Shown: positions 12,470 to 22,860, numbered from the stretch's first letter. The stretch: 64,000 nt of DNA from Sipunculus nudus (GCA_026874595.1 CM049314.1:13384729-13448728), one strand, 5' to 3'. The notes: generated by a model not told the origin, from the letters alone. Program-made: numbers and translations.

Positions 12470-14320
12470 CTGATGAATATGTTTCCTGAAGGGTGTTAAT
12501 TTTGTTTATTTTTTTGCATTGGCATCGCTTATGAAATCAAACTGACCCCATGTAAGGAAGTGTGAAATATATCATATAATTGACACACCTTTTAGTCAGC
12601 GTATTTTATTTACATATATATGTCCGTGTCTGTGAAATATATGTATATTAAAAGACAAAGAAATATGGCTGTCAATTTTGTACAAGTAGATAACATGACA
12701 ATAGATAGATCAGTCCTTCAGGAAGCTTAGGAAGGGAACCCTCTTCTAGTAAAAAAGAAGACTATTAAACAAAAAGCAGGCCTCTGAATCTTACCAATGT
12801 TAGTAAGATTGCTTTTCTTACTGGCTAGAATTCAATTAAAACTGGTTTAAATTTGAATGAGCCACATTGCCTTGAACCTCGATGTTACAATTAATATGAT
12901 AAGACAGAGTATCGTTGCGATCTTCTACATTGATTCCAAGGTTAAATTGCGGTGCCCCGTTCGTTTTAATGGGAAAAGATGAACATTTAATGGTTTTCTG
13001 AAAGAGAAACACGTGAATATTTGCTACGTAGCCAGTCTGACTGTAATTGTTTTGCTAATTTTGGACATTCCCACTACTAAACCCAAGCAAACAAACAGCA
13101 TTACATTTTTTATGATGGACAGTAATCAGTAACTGGATTATAATTAAACAACGTGAAGCATAGTATAAAATGGGTTAACTGATTGAAAGAGCAGCAATAT
13201 TTCTTGCTGAAAGTTGCAAGGTATACTGCACTCTCCACATTACACTAAGAGCGGTGTAGGATGCCAAAATATAATGGTCCGTTGTATAAGTAGAAGTTAA
13301 AACCCTAATAAATAATTTGCAAATTATTTAAATATACCAGTGTACCCTATTTTGACCGATGAACGATCAACATAAGATAACATTAGATAAATAGCGAGCT
13401 TATAGAATGTCTGAATACGGGTATAGGATAAGTATATGAAAAATGTATGATGGCTGACAGGGTTAAGAAGTATTTTAATACACACAACCTTAACTGTCAT
13501 CCCTAAGTTCGTCCGAAAGTAAGTAACGCGAAGTAAACAGAGAAAAAAAACTTTGCTCGCTTGTAAATATTTGTGGCTTCGAAAGGGGATTATTACTACT
13601 TTTATCCATACATTAAATAAATTACTATTCATTCAGTAAGTTGGACTTAGATGCTCTCCCTAACAGCCTGCCTGCAATAAATATGATTCTATTCGTGTTT
13701 AGGAAATCATCTCTCGTGGTCAATTAAGATTTAACAAGCTCATGTATCAGCAGATTATCCCATATTAAAGAAAAGAACACTTGTATTAGCAGATATATAC
13801 ATATTTTATATATTTGCGCACATATAGGTTTTCAATGTCATAATTGGATATTTACAAAGACCCGGCTGTTTTCGTGAAGTAATATCCAGTACAATTTATT
13901 GTACGAGGAGGAGAATCATCATGTTTCTGTTAAAATCATCATCTATTTGTTAAACACATTATGGCCTCATATATAGTTAATAAACAGCTTTTTCATGCCA
14001 TGTCCTATTAATAACCGACCATATACGACCCACAATATAAAGTGCACTCAACGTAAATCGACTGAGACTATAAAGTTCTAACAGAAAACGCTTTCATTGA
14101 TTTCTTTATGTGTAAGTATATGTGGATATAGATGTATATACATATGAGTGTGTGTGTATAAGTACACTGATTGGTGCATAAATATATAACGTTTTGTTGC
14201 CAAACAGATATGTCGCAGTATATTTTATATTACTGAGGCGGTAAACAACATTTTCACCCTAAACCTGTCATCTGGTGCTGTTGAGAGGTCAGCTTTTTAG
14301 TTTTGTCTCTGAAATGAACA
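12470..14320. other. 3' flank of X copy 1, non-coding
   Basis: No gene is seen. The segment matches the flank of X copy 2, which has an extra internal duplication, and the part after 13160 also matches X copy 3 from 54783 on. Confidence 0.6.
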
Positions 14321-14429
14321 TGGTTGTCGTTGTCTCGCTTAAGTCGTTATAAACGTATTTGTATGTATTTTTTAAGTGTATGCGTGAATAAATATGTGTA
14401 TGCGCATCTGTGTATATATATGGATGTAA

Positions 14430-14430
<1 letters not shown>

Positions 14431-14489
<59 letters not shown>

Positions 14490-14520
14490 GTGTGTGTGTG
14501 TGTGTATTTATATATGTATG

Positions 14521-14615
<95 letters not shown>
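14431..14615. repeat. Compound (TA)n/(TG)n microsatellite at the X1/Penelope junction
   Basis: TA runs at 14431-14479 and 14525-14615 are separated by GT and GTAT runs. In blocks 2 and 3 a (TA)n tract also lies between the X and Y units. Here the Penelope-like element follows directly. Confidence 0.95.
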
Positions 14616-14616
<1 letters not shown>

Positions 14617-14640
14617 CTCTGAAGAAAAACAACACTGTTA

Positions 14641-14688
14641 ATTCACAACAGACTGTTTCACGGGATGCGACCCGATCATCAGGTGAAT
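14641..14688 (-). ncRNA. Hammerhead ribozyme motif (type I, minimal) of the Penelope-like element
   Basis: Read on the minus strand, all core elements are present in order. Stem I 5' strand is ATTCAC (14688-14683), followed by CTGATGA (14682-14676). Stem II has CGGG paired with CCCG around the loop TCGCAT (14670-14665). GAAA lies at 14659-14656. Stem III has CAG paired with CTG around one base, followed by TT, then the stem I 3' strand GTGAAT (14646-14641), a perfect complement of ATTCAC. The expected cut is after the base at 14647. The closing pair of stem II next to the core is U-U rather than a pair, which may weaken it. Hammerheads of this short type are known from Penelope-like elements, and it lies downstream of the RT gene on the same strand. 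Confidence 0.85.
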
Positions 14689-15278
14689 GTGGTTAGAATG
14701 AAGCTAACGTCGTGGTTTGAAAAGCCGAGACTTTACGAGATTACGAGATTATGCTTTGTGCGATTCGGGGGGGGGGGGGGGCATGTGAAAGACTGACACT
14801 GGTCCTATTGTTCTCGGGTGCACAATAGGATTGGTCGGGGTACACGTGCGATACTGGAACATAACAGGGCAGGGCAAAGAGGTTATATAATGTAGTAAAT
14901 AGTAAATATAATACAAAGATATAACCAGGATGCTCAATCAGCATATTGAAATGATTGCTAATAGGGCCTTGGAAGCAGTGAAAATATCAGTAGTATACAT
15001 ATGATATGATAAAAGTACACATATACTGTGAAAATACACAATATACAAGGCAAATATACAATATAAAAGGCAAATATACTATACCCATACCAAGTGGTGC
15101 AAGTCTCCTAGCTGAAGGTCGTAAAGCCCATTAGACCAGGATAAAGTAGAACTTTCCTGTCATCCAATGGACTCCACGAGCCAGTAGTGAGAGAACAACT
15201 ACCTGAACAAATGAGTCTGCCCAGCGGATCCTCGTTGGGGGGGGGGTTAAGGGGGCACGCTGAATATTAGTACGAATG

Positions 15279-17096
15279 CTAGGTTTTAAAATATTTCAGG
15301 GTGAATTTGTTTTGATGGCGGCACTTGGAGAGAATTTCAGCTCTTGAGTTCAACAATGATCCAGGGGGGGCCGTAGCTATAAGTAGCTTTTCAGACAAGC
15401 AGAGATCACACTTCCTAGTCCCACAGAAGTAAGGTGCTGCCTTGGCAGATATTTCCCAGGAGAGCTTGTAATTGATATTGTTGTCTTTTAGTGACCAAAT
15501 GTGTTTAGACAGTTCAGTGTTTTTAGCGTGGGATCTGTTCCGAAAGGATTGCTTGTGGTTATTATATCTTGTCTTGAAATCACCTTCAGTACACCCTATG
15601 TAGTGTTTCACGTCATTGTCTGTTCTGACTGTTGCTTTATAGACAATGCATTTCAGCTGACATTGACCATTCATAGGACATTCGTCTTTTTTACGGCAGT
15701 TACATTGTTTTTGGGGTGCATTCACAGCATTGTCAGAATTTAGAACCTTCATATTATGTTTGCTGATCAGGTTAGACATGTTGGGTAGACAGCTGTAGCT
15801 AATTTTCAAATTGTTCCTGTTGAATAACCTGTGGTACCTGTGATGTTGAGGGAAGTGTTTTTCAACTAGTTTCATGAATTTTCTGCCAATGTTGGTTTTT
15901 ACATGACGGCTGTAGGGTGGATTAAACCATATTATTTTCCTTTTCCTGTTTCTCTTGCTTTTCACTGTTGGTTCAACATATTTTAAGCTTTCTGAGAACC
16001 CGCTTTTCGCTAAAGCTTCATCATACATGGGTTTGGCTTTCATAAATAGCTCTTTATTGCAGGAGTTGTCAGAAACACGTTTACTGATCATCATAGGTAT
16101 CTGCCTAATGATAGCTGGGGGGTGATTGGATTGTGCGTGGATATAGAGAGGGTCATTGTTCGGTTTTCTGTAAGGGTAGAAGACGTCATTTTGGAGGTCA
16201 AATGTTACGTCTAAGAAATCTGTGCAGGTCAGGTTAGTTTCAATGGTTATCTTTAACCCAACATTGGAAAAGAGTTTGATCATTTTCTTACGGGTGCTGT
16301 CTGTTTTGGGTCCAGACATGTTGGGGAAACAACCTAAACCGTCATCGCGATACAGGCCTAGAGCATTTACACCAAATTCCTTTTTCAACATATCTAGGAT
16401 GTATAAACCAACAATTTCGCATACTTCAGCGCCATCAAAACTGCCCATGGTGACGTCAAAACTAGTGTGATTTTTTTTCACCCAGGTGTTACCGTTGCTA
16501 AACAGTAAGCTTTTCCTGCTGTGCAGGATGGTTTTGATAACATCCTCTGGAATGGAGACCATGGTTTTGGCAAATTTGAGGGCTTTCATGAGAAGATCTT
16601 CTGTGATCGAGGGGTAAAAGTCAACAATATCAAACTTTATGAACTTAGATTTTTGTTTCAGCTTCAATTTCTTGAACCAAGATATTACCTGTGCGGTATT
16701 TTGCCACTGGTTGAGTTTGGTTTTCAGTCTCAGTTGGCTATTAATTTTTTCCAAGTGCTTTTTGCTAATGATACCTATTTCAGATTTTGCTGGATTAATC
16801 AATCTGCACTTGGGGTTTTGTTCAAAATTATCCTTGTGGTCTTTCAAAGTAATGTAAGCATTGCGCTCGGCCATGACTTCGATGCGGTCTGCTAGGTTAA
16901 GGGAACCGGCTATTTCTTTGGCTTCTGTATTGATATTTTTACAGGTATTTCTGTCTGCTTTTTTGTATGTCTTAGTGATGTTTTCTGTAAGAAGTTTATT
17001 GTAGTGTTCTTTCGGCATACTGTACAGGTTGGTTGTCTTATCTGCCTGTACTAGGAGATTGTCAGATTGTCTGATTGTTTTGATGTCATTGGCCAT
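15279..17096 (-). CDS. Penelope-like reverse transcriptase with C-terminal GIY-YIG endonuclease
   Basis: A single 605-codon frame without stops. ADKTTNLY (residues 18-25) fits the conserved N-terminal DKG-like region of Penelope RTs. Motif A is FDIVDFYPSI (155-164, catalytic D156), a motif B-like stretch is GSFDGAEVCE (218-227), and motif C is YRDDGL (249-254). A cysteine cluster CNCRKKDECP (465-474) with C479 and C483 precedes the endonuclease, whose signatures are VY (485-486), YIG (499-501), R510, E528 and a late LLNSR (581-585). It would copy element RNA at nicked chromosomal ends in the nucleus. The frame stays open upstream of the Met for several codons (QHSHNAFQKQ), behind a TTTCAG that could be a splice acceptor, so the true N-terminus is uncertain. 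The intact frame suggests recent arrival. A YRDDGL box is less usual than the YVDD-type box of classical Penelope, so the exact clade is unsure. Confidence 0.85.
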   Translation of the reverse strand: MANDIKTIRQSDNLLVQADKTTNLYSMPKEHYNKLLTENITKTYKKADRNTCKNINTEAKEIAGSLNLADRIEVMAERNAYITLKDHKDNFEQNPKCRLINPAKSEIGIISKKHLEKINSQLRLKTKLNQWQNTAQVISWFKKLKLKQKSKFIKFDIVDFYPSITEDLLMKALKFAKTMVSIPEDVIKTILHSRKSLLFSNGNTWVKKNHTSFDVTMGSFDGAEVCEIVGLYILDMLKKEFGVNALGLYRDDGLGCFPNMSGPKTDSTRKKMIKLFSNVGLKITIETNLTCTDFLDVTFDLQNDVFYPYRKPNNDPLYIHAQSNHPPAIIRQIPMMISKRVSDNSCNKELFMKAKPMYDEALAKSGFSESLKYVEPTVKSKRNRKRKIIWFNPPYSRHVKTNIGRKFMKLVEKHFPQHHRYHRLFNRNNLKISYSCLPNMSNLISKHNMKVLNSDNAVNAPQKQCNCRKKDECPMNGQCQLKCIVYKATVRTDNDVKHYIGCTEGDFKTRYNNHKQSFRNRSHAKNTELSKHIWSLKDNNINYKLSWEISAKAAPYFCGTRKCDLCLSEKLLIATAPPGSLLNSRAEILSKCRHQNKFTLKYFKT

Positions 17097-17593
17097 TTGT
17101 TTCTGGAATGCATTGTGTGAGTGCTGAAATTGTGTGTGTGTGTATATATATACATATATAATATGTAAGTTTCTATAATTAAGGCATATGATACATGATA
17201 CCCAAGCATGTGTCTAAGCTTCTTGAGCATAAACCTCCAAACTAAAAATAACCAACCATAATAATATGGAAGGAGATTTTATTTCATTCGATTCCTTATT
17301 TAAATAAGTATCATGCTCATTCGTCCTTCTGTTTCAGTGTTTCTGCCTTCAGCTTCTAGTTAGGCTTTAGTTAATTTGGTGTAAGTCGATCGACATTGCG
17401 ATAAATTTTCCTTGTTTTGATGATGTCCTAAGATTTGTTCATCAGAAGGAGAAAATGTGCCCTAAGAGTGGTCTAATTTACAGATTTATCTCTCATTCTT
17501 GACGCATGCATCAGGGAAGATAAGCAAATATTTAGTTCAACTCCTGTAGCTCATTTAGATATATAATCAACCGTTAACGACGTAATTGCTAAA

Positions 17594-17596
<3 letters not shown>

Positions 17597-17645
<49 letters not shown>
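17597..17645. repeat. (CT)n microsatellite of Y unit 1
   Basis: A pure CT run of about 49 bp, at the same place as 44336-44387 and 60189-60237, each followed by CGTTTGTTC. Confidence 0.97.
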
Positions 17646-17648
<3 letters not shown>

Positions 17649-17866
17649 TGTTCATTCATTTTCCAGAATATCGTGTCGGGTGTAATATAACGACAAGGGT
17701 CACAATGGGCGAGACAAAACTGTTTTCATTTCATTTTTCAAGTTATGTTATTTTCACTAAGTTCCCTTCCATGCCACTGCCATTAATGTTGCAGTCCAAT
17801 TAAATTTATAATGGGGTTTCTAATGTGAGAATGCATTCTTTTTAGCCCAGCGAAACGTCTAAACCC

Positions 17867-17867
<1 letters not shown>

Positions 17868-17929
<62 letters not shown>
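17868..17929. repeat. (TA)n microsatellite of Y unit 1
   Basis: A TA run of about 62 bp with one AAA break, in the same place as the tracts at 44574-44618 and 60492-60562. All are followed by CAAGAG- or AAGAG-type text and the ACTCTCGAACATGAAAGAGA-like segment. Confidence 0.97.
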
Positions 17930-17932
<3 letters not shown>

Positions 17933-18092
17933 AGAGTTAAACTCCCACTCTCGAACATGAAAGAGATAAACATAATTTGACATATAACTGATTTATTTAA
18001 ACCATGTGTTTTTATATTATTTTGGTGGTGGTTATTTATACACAAAGTAAACAAGGAAGTGTATATTTATTTTGTAATCAGGTTACCGGCGG

Positions 18093-18115
18093 GATAAAAG
18101 CAGTATATACTGAAC
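18093..18115 (+). promoter_or_regulatory. Conserved TATA-type core promoter, Y unit 1
   Basis: GATAAAAGCAGTATATACTG lies 254 bp upstream of the receptor ATG. The same string recurs 255 bp upstream of the 45071 ATG and 261 bp upstream of the 61004 ATG, in otherwise diverging flank. GATAAAAG fits a TATA box; the transcription start would be some 30 bp downstream. This is predicted, with no direct evidence of use. Confidence 0.5.
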
Positions 18116-18346
18116 TTGACAGAAGAATATAAGGTATATAACTGAATTATTTCAAACTGGTGGCGAGGAGATCAAAATTATTACTGATAATCCCATGAAA
18201 TAATAAGCAATGTACATCGGATGACAACAACTCCTAACACCAGAATACTGAGTTAAAGAATCTTCTTTCTACGTTTGGATAATCCTAGGCTTTCGAGAGC
18301 CAGATAGTTTTATTTTACCCCCACATACACCAAAAAGAATACCAAA

Positions 18347-19432
18347 ATGCCTTTATTATTTTTTGCTCTCGGATTATTCCTATCTTCCAGCAATTCAGCC
18401 ATATTGTGTCCATATGAATGCCGTTGTACAGCTAATGGAGTCTTATGTACAGAAAAGAATCTGACGGATGTGCCAGGTAATATTTCTAATACCATCAAGT
18501 TTTTTAACCTTGCAAGTAATATAATCGTTACACCGAAAATCATAGGAACTGCGGACTTTTGAAAAACTTTCCCTAATAGATCTTTCGTGGAATCGGATTA
18601 TTCTTCTGGATTCGAAACCATTCAAGTACCTTTCTTGCTTCGTGTATCTTGTAATCAAAGAAAAAATAAAATAACGACAATTGCAAGGACTTCACCATGG
18701 CCTCCAAAGCTGCAATGGATAGACTTGAGACACATTCAGATCAAGTATCTTGGTTGCATGCAGGAACTACCTACTGTTCAGTACCTAACGCTTAGAGGAA
18801 ATCCATTTAACTGAGAGTGTAAGACAGAAACTTTTGAAGAGTATTTGAGGACAGATGTAAGCACTGAATGGACGTGTGAATCTCCGGACGAAATGTCCAT
18901 TCTGAATACTACTATTCAGGTGAAGTACCATGAACATCCAGACTAAAACAATCATGTTCCACGGAATATCCGTCACACTGGTTCTCAGTTAGATGATATG
19001 TACTCTAACTTAAAACCCTGTGCCACCCCTAATGTCTGGTGGGAGAAAAATGAAACCAACGTTTGGTGTGTCGCAGAAGGTATCCCAGCACCGCTAATTG
19101 TAGTTGCTGGACCAGGAGGTAGAAAGTTTACAACTAGGAGTATAGTAGCACATACTGCAGCAAACGTACGGTACACCTGTTCGGCGGTGAATTTGCTGGG
19201 TCAGAGGGTTGACACACTCTTCGTATTTACTGCGACGACAGCTAATGACACAGTTAATGCCACACGCAAGAAGGAGGACAATGTTCTTCCCTTAGTATTA
19301 AGCCTAGTTGTCTGTTTTGGCCTTATTCTAGTCTTGTGCTTTATTAATATCCGATCTATAAGTTTGTGAAAGTGCTGCACATAATGATCCACGTCAAGCT
19401 GAAGGAGCCGATTTACGCACTAGTTTCCTAAA
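18347..19432 (+). pseudogene. Y-type LRR-Ig transmembrane receptor pseudogene (copy B)
   Basis: A clear paralogue of the intact gene at 61004. The signal peptide (MPLLFFALGLFLSSSNSA) and LRRNT (CPYECRC) are intact, as is the Ig domain with both cysteines (WCVAEGIPAP, RYTCSAVN). At least five lesions follow. Five bases are lost near 18558, giving TGA at 18560-18562. Two extra bases lie near 18660. TGA at 18812-18814 replaces the first LRRCT cysteine. TAA lies at 18944-18946. A further frameshift falls in the membrane helix near 19315. The tail codons EPIYALVS are still legible in another frame, just before TAA near 19430. The gene is dead, but its tail is almost unchanged. Confidence 0.93.
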
Positions 19433-19534
19433 CAGCGGTAATGAATGAATATACAACCGTGACCATCCTGCCAGTACACTGTGTTTTGCTGAGGGAGTTG
19501 CCGTCCGTAGCGACTACTGTGGGACATTTCAGGA

Positions 19535-19690
19535 ATAGTACTGTCTGCTGTTATTTTATTCTTACGTCTTATTATATCCACTTTTCCGTATAACGAGTGC
19601 ACATAATGATAAACGTTGCACTGACGTGGCTCACTAACCCAATTTTTGCATGAATTTTTTGAACAACAGAGCAAAAATTCTAAGGTTACC
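19535..19690 (+). pseudogene. Receptor membrane/tail remnant 1, Y unit 1
   Basis: Text resembling the end of the receptor gene (TTATATCCAC..CCGTATAACGAGTGCACATAATGATA) recurs here downstream of the receptor pseudogene. Counterparts lie at 46300-46470 and 62216-62350. No reading frame survives. Confidence 0.7.
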
Positions 19691-19764
19691 ATCCTGCAAG
19701 TACAATGTTAATTAATGTAATTTATTTCACATGGATTTTATCAATAGATATCATAAAAACTCGA

Positions 19765-19945
19765 TGTGTCTCCGTGGCTCAGGTGGCTTCGTGGCGGAGG
19801 TAAACTGTGGACAACCACTCGGTTTTGTCCGGCAACTACGTCCCACCATCATACCCACACCGGGGATCGTACCCGGGTAGCCACCTGAGCGAGCCTGATA
19901 GTGCAGTACCAGATAAACACATACTGGGCGACTTTTTGGAGATTT
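19765..19945 (+). repeat. Palindrome-ended repeat, Y unit 1
   Basis: The segment has perfect 10-bp inverted arms, CTCAGGTGGC (19778-19787) and GCCACCTGAG (19880-19889). A GGGGATCGTACCCGGG segment, loosely like a pol III box B, sits between the arms. Copies lie at 46553-46735 and 62450-62615. It may be an old SINE or a small fold-back element. The short reading frame through it (GSYPGSHLSEP) is probably incidental. Confidence 0.6.
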
Positions 19946-19984
19946 CAGAAAGTAGAACTTTTTCTAAAGATGTAATGCAGATGA

Positions 19985-20115
19985 AGCGGATTTTTTTCCC
20001 TTAGTATTTAGGCGGCTGTCAAAGGAGTGCACATAATTATACACGTCACACGGGCATGGGTGACAAATTTACGCAGGGCTTCCTTTAAGGACGGAGACGA
20101 AGGAACTCACAAAGG
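19985..20115 (+). pseudogene. Receptor membrane/tail remnant 2, Y unit 1
   Basis: It contains CTTAGTATTTAGGC..GGAGTGCACATAATTATACACG, matching the end of the receptor gene, and TTTACGCAGGGCTTCC. Counterparts are at 46785-46900 and 62655-62860, the last of which still encodes a membrane helix. Confidence 0.65.
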
Positions 20116-20119
20116 TAAC

Positions 20120-21050
20120 AATTCTTTCTTATCAAAACATTCGGCGAATGGGAAAAATAAAGCTAACAGGACTATAGAGGGTCTATGAATATCTACTTCA
20201 CCACGCGACAAGGACGTTTAGGAGGATTTCAGGGGGGAAAGCTCTATTGGCTGTAAGTTTGTTCAAGATTAATGTTTTTTATAATAGCCAGCTGCTAAAC
20301 ATATTTGAAACCCTCATTTGAAAGTAAATATAAGAATTGAAATTCTTTACCAAGCAGATACATCTCAATGTACCTATGGCAAAGTATGCCGATGTAAAAA
20401 GTAAGTACATTCATAGAGGTGTGTACCTACTTAATTTATTTCAATTAAATTAGTTTTTCACTCGTCTGATGTTATACCTGTGAAAGGCAAGATCAGTTTA
20501 GTTAGAATTTTTTTTTCAATGGAGGATTTTAAAGTACTAGTAAACAAACCGCACAAAAATGCTTTATCAGAGTTCCTTCTGATAAATCTAAAAGACCTGC
20601 TAAGAATTTTCCTGCAGAACCGTTTGTTCCTCCCGGAATTCCGATACGTTTGAAGTATGAAATGTCCCTAGAACTATTGAAAAGAAAGTCAAACATATTT
20701 GTTAATTTAGCCCGTCGAGCAAGTGTATACAAAGGACACCCTCCTAGTGAAACCTCCTTAAAGCGGGCACCTCTATAAAGTTGGCAGTTTTAGGATGTAA
20801 AATTTATTCTGTATTTTCTCTTTTCCAGATTAAGATCGTTCATAATTACCTTCGAGTTAATCCGATACTGCTCTGGTTTTACTGTTTCTCTTGTAAATAT
20901 ATGTAAATTTCATATAACATTTGCACTATATTAAATAATTTATTTATTTAATTATTTAACATAGTGCAAATGTAATATTTAAATTCGACTTTGTAATCTG
21001 TTATATTGTTTGAAACCCTTTCCAGTGATGTAACTATGTTGATGTTTGTG
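20120..21050 (+). repeat. 3' flank of Y unit 1
   Basis: It matches 62870-63770 through long runs (CCTGCAGAACCGTTTGTTCC near 20610, GTGTGTACCTACTTAATTT near 20420). It holds a pogo-like pair of short repeats (CACCTCTATAAAGTTGGCA) near 20769 and a hairpin at 20917-20973. No gene is seen. Confidence 0.75.
20917..20973. repeat. Near-perfect 23-bp hairpin
   Basis: The left arm ACATTTGCACTATATTAAAT (continuing AAT) at 20917-20939 pairs with 20951-20973 with one mismatch across an 11-nt loop. The matching site in Y unit 3 (about 63720) has no hairpin, so it is specific to this copy. Confidence 0.9.
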
Positions 21051-21052
21051 AT

Positions 21053-21560
21053 GTATCGAGGGGTATCTCAAATAAAATAGTGTACCTTTGTTTGTTTGTT
21101 CAAACATTGGTAAAAAAGCGATCGACGTTGAATGAGTGTTGAATCAATTCCTAAATCGTCTATGTTATGTCAAAACCCCATCACCATTATGAAAATATTA
21201 TCATACATCCTTTCATATTTCGTATTCCCATAATAGAATTTAGCAGAAATGACCAAAAGCAGATTTGCTGCCACACCGAAATGTCAAGAATCCTCAGTTT
21301 TTAACGTTGGTTGCAGCGTTGTATTTAGCCCCGTTCTTGTAATTATCGACATATTTAAAAAAATTATTGCGAACATATTTTCTCTAAATTTGCATACAAA
21401 TATTTAAAAGTGCAACTATCTTAATTTATATTGTTATTTAGGCAGGTTGGTTGGTCTGGTTCTATTATTTGTTTATATTTATCAGACTGATATCCTGTTT
21501 TAACTAATTCGTCATTCACATGCATTATTAAACATACGATGACCGATATGGTGCGTAAAA
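21053..21560 (+). pseudogene. Broken duplicate of the 1-690 segment and its small secreted ORF
   Basis: The ATG at about 21190 and the first codons (MKILSYIL) are kept, but a lost base brings TAA TAG into frame after about 14 codons. Downstream the Cys-containing segment (GATTTGCTGCCACACC) is still recognisable, with further indels. Confidence 0.65.
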
Positions 21561-22480
21561 TTCATTTCTGAAATAAGTCCATCGAAATTGCGCTGCACAA
21601 CATTAAAGATATACCAAGGGCATGTAAATATTTTAATATTATTGATAAGGGACCCACGAATAATAAAAAATATTCATGTAAGTTTCATGATCTTACCATT
21701 GGTTAACAGAAATTTCCTTCTTCTCCATTTAAAATTTTCTTCACAATCTTCTAATATCCCCTGAGAAAAATTAAATTTAAAGAATAGCTCATTTATATGG
21801 CTTTCTGTGTGATTTGCAAGGCTGTCTTCCAATGCCTTATAAATATTGAATGAGTCACGTATACGACTTTAATATTACACAAGCATATCACCATAAGTTA
21901 TTATAATAATAATGACTAAAACTAACACACCAGAAGTAACAAAAAGGTATATAAACGTGAAATAAGAAGAGCCGTGAAGGTTTGACTGCTCTTCAAGTTT
22001 TCACAACCATCAGGGCTGGTGCTTATGATACACAGATTCATTTTTTGGGCTCAGACAACAGAATGGTTGTTGGTTGTCGAAGCGGGGTCGTGCCAGCGGG
22101 ATGTCTCGTTTGATGATTTACATCAGAATTTTTTTTTCATGGACCACAGAAAGTGGTCTTCAGGTGGGATTTCCCTATATCTATGTATGTGGCTGTTATG
22201 CTCTGGCTCTTCGTTCTCTCTTCGGTATTGCATAAAAATGGTCTTAGATTTGTAACAATATGTAAGTAAATAAGGATCAGTTAGAGGGTTAATTTTTGTT
22301 TAAATATATAACATAATACTACTAGTAAGAAGTGTCAATAAAACAAACGCTTCAAGTCACTCGTAGACTAACAACTTTTAAAACGTCAAATAGTCCGTTT
22401 GAAAATATAAGCTGTAATTGCTTCAAGGTCATGAACCGCAAGCGCCATTGATTTTCGTTTTTAAACATGTGTGTGGTTAA
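21560..22480. other. Non-coding stretch
   Basis: No gene is supported. The 78-codon frame at 22019 shows no domain or conserved copy. Confidence 0.5.
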
Positions 22481-22482
22481 AC

Positions 22483-22483
<1 letters not shown>

Positions 22484-22560
<77 letters not shown>
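22484..22560. repeat. (TA)n followed by (TTA)n
   Basis: About 27 bp of TA passes directly into about 50 bp of TTA triplets. Confidence 0.98.
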
Positions 22561-22561
<1 letters not shown>

Positions 22562-22619
22562 GCACTGCTTTAATTTTGTTTATATTTTGGTAGTCAAGAG
22601 GACTGCAAGGTCACTTGTG

Positions 22620-22860
22620 AAATGTTATGGAAGCTCTTTGCAAGGTGGTTAGCCTTCTACATGCACTGGTTCACTGGGCTTAGTGTCAAATAAAGAGATG
22701 GGACAGGCTGAACACCCGTTAAACAGTTTTCATCCCTTTTCAAAATTAAACATGGATTACATATGATATCATCGGTCGCATAAATCAATTAATTGCCCGC
22801 AGAAGGTAAATGAAGATTGATGTATTAGGTGCCTTATGTGGTGATGTATAGCCAGATAAC
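22620..22860 (+). repeat. Duplicated non-coding segment, partner at 48540-48745
   Basis: Shared text includes TGCACTGGTTCACTG against TGCACTGGTCAACTG, AGTGTCAAATAAAGAGA, GCTGAACACCC and CGCAGAAGGTA. It marks the right end of homology after the receptor units in both places. Confidence 0.7.

Larger units (their letters stand above)
10500..14490 (+). repeat. X unit, copy 1 (segmental duplication)
   Basis: This segment aligns with 38890-43330 (copy 2) and, with a large deletion, with 54310-56210 (copy 3). Landmarks shared by the copies include CCCTAGAGGCATTTTT near 10530, GGTATATAGAAATATATACT-type text near 10665, the X-type receptor gene in copies 1 and 2, GGGTTAACTGATTG near 13170 and TTGTCTCGCTT near 14330. 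It is non-coding apart from the receptor pseudogene. Confidence 0.85.
14641..17140 (-). mobile_element. Penelope-like retroelement (minus strand)
   Basis: The unit comprises the RT/GIY-YIG reading frame (17096-15279), a 3' region of about 590 bp and the hammerhead ribozyme at 14688-14641, next to the (TA)n tract. The 3' region holds short repeats (GGCAAATATAC) and G-rich runs. A (GT)n/(TA)n run lies beyond the 5' side at about 17130-17160. I see only one hammerhead, so the second terminal copy expected in a complete element is missing and the copy is probably 5'-truncated. It lies at the X1/Y1 boundary, which is uninterrupted in block 2. Confidence 0.8.
17155..21050 (+). repeat. Y unit, copy 1 (segmental duplication)
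   Basis: This segment aligns with 43890-46920 (copy 2) and 59740-63770 (copy 3). Shared order: an AGTTTCTATAATT boundary, a CATGATACCCAAGCAT-type segment, TTTAAATAAGTATCATGCTC, a (CT)n tract, a CGACAAGGGTCACAATG segment, a (TA)n tract, a conserved TATA-type promoter, the receptor gene, two membrane/tail remnants flanking a palindromic repeat, and a long 3' flank. Confidence 0.9.

Noticed and set aside
14324-14641. Long frames of repeated Tyr-Ile across (TA)n tracts, here and at 986, 17783, 27912, 28932, 30335 and 32065
   Set aside because: They are direct translation of TA microsatellites and show no other coding sign.
15501-16895. Plus-strand frames of 72-124 codons at 15501, 16222, 16521 and 16639
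   Set aside because: They lie opposite the Penelope-like RT gene and are shadows of it.
19807-20004. Small protein with GSYPGSHLSEP, also at 46563 and 62421
   Set aside because: The three copies lie in a palindrome-ended repeat and differ by frameshifts, so the frame is not conserved as protein.
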